This document shows positions 32,269-32,690 of a DNA stretch of 32,690 nt, one piece after another. The stretch lies in contig JAJCXP010000206.1 of the NCBI GenBank assembly GCA_029263375.1, positions 1 through 32,690 of the forward strand. Reading direction: 5' to 3'. A model generated the notes under the pieces. It was not told where the DNA came from. It did no database searches and saw only the letters and a list, made by a program, of their open reading frames with translations. Both the position numbers and the translations under genes were made by a program. The stretch is from Acidobacteriota bacterium. GTDB taxonomy: Bacteria; Acidobacteriota; Thermoanaerobaculia; Multivoradales; JAHEKO01. The first letter of the stretch is position 1; every line of letters starts with the position of its first letter.

Positions 32269-32690
32269 ATGACCTTTACAGAACTGCTTCAGAGGACGCA
32301 CCAGATATTGCGCGCCGAACTGGTCGTCATCGCCGGTACCCCGATCACCGTGATGACCCTGGTGATCCTGGCCGCGATCGTGATCATCACGTTCAAGGTT
32401 GCCGGACTGCTCCAACGAGCCGTCGAGCGCCACTTGATGAAGCGCAGCGAGGGAGACATGGGCACGGCCGGTGTCGTCAGCCGGCTGCTGCGCTACATCG
32501 TCCTGGTCGTCGGCCTGAGCATCGGTCTCAACACCGCGGGCATTAATCTCAGCGCCCTGTTCGCGGCGGGAGCTCTGTTCGCGGTCGCAATCGGCTTCGC
32601 GATGCAGAACGTGGTCGCGAACTTCGTCTCCGGGATCATTCTGCTGACCGAACGGGTGATCAAGCCCGGTGACATTCTCGAGGTCGAAGG
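32269..32690 (+). CDS. MscS-family mechanosensitive channel (partial, N-terminal 140 residues)
   Basis: The frame starts at ATG 32269 with GGGAG about 12 nt upstream and runs off the window. Three hydrophobic helices are visible (about 21-44, 66-84 and 90-125). The pore-lining third helix has the MscS pattern GALFAVAIGFAMQNVVANFVSG, cited as a landmark, followed by the start of the beta domain (IKPGDILEVEG) with the family PGD turn. This matches small MscS channels that open on membrane tension to release osmolytes. It lies 164 bp after the giant CHAT gene on the same strand. The C-terminal portion cannot be assessed. Confidence 0.93.
   Translation, partial: MTFTELLQRTHQILRAELVVIAGTPITVMTLVILAAIVIITFKVAGLLQRAVERHLMKRSEGDMGTAGVVSRLLRYIVLVVGLSIGLNTAGINLSALFAAGALFAVAIGFAMQNVVANFVSGIILLTERVIKPGDILEVE

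Overview
The window is GC-rich bacterial chromosome with dense coding and both strands in use. Gene content suggests an environmental bacterium of Acidobacteriota type: secreted FG-GAP/ASPIC-UnbV and metzincin proteins, a compact nuo cluster, and a giant CHAT protein. This placement is inference from content only; there is no rRNA here.

Layout. Positions 1-7078 (minus strand) hold a tightly packed respiratory complex I operon, nuoA-E-F-G-H-J-K-L, with nuoL running off the left edge. nuoB, nuoC, nuoD and nuoI are absent from their usual places. Positions 7444-9829 hold a tRNA-Leu(CAG) gene, with a near-consensus promoter, divergent from the RNase R gene. A convergent secreted LamG/FG-GAP/ASPIC protein follows (9875-12127). 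A plus-strand housekeeping block comes next: a lipoprotein, the GTPase Der, an IHF/HU-family protein, a MerR-type regulator with a Lys/Ala/Pro-rich tail, and tRNA-Pro(GGG). About 950 bp of poorly coding, apparently decayed sequence ends in a broken DUF427 gene. That remnant overlaps egtB (ergothioneine sulfoxide synthase), which overlaps selO (protein AMPylase).

Positions 19437-26534 are accessory or envelope-related: a secreted metzincin, an outer-membrane beta-barrel candidate, a DUF1579-like secreted protein, 5-formyltetrahydrofolate cyclo-ligase, and an MBOAT acyltransferase with an SGNH-like partner.

The right end (26777-32104) carries one 1775-residue protein. It joins two alpha/beta hydrolase domains, a region resembling the macro-like N-domain of M17 peptidases, a CHAT (caspase-like) protease with intact His/Cys, and a C-terminal TPR-like helical region. 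A MscS-type channel gene starts 164 bp downstream and leaves the window. The giant protein is the best candidate for an undescribed system, possibly a self-contained conflict or programmed-death effector combining protease and lipase activities. That role is inference from architecture.
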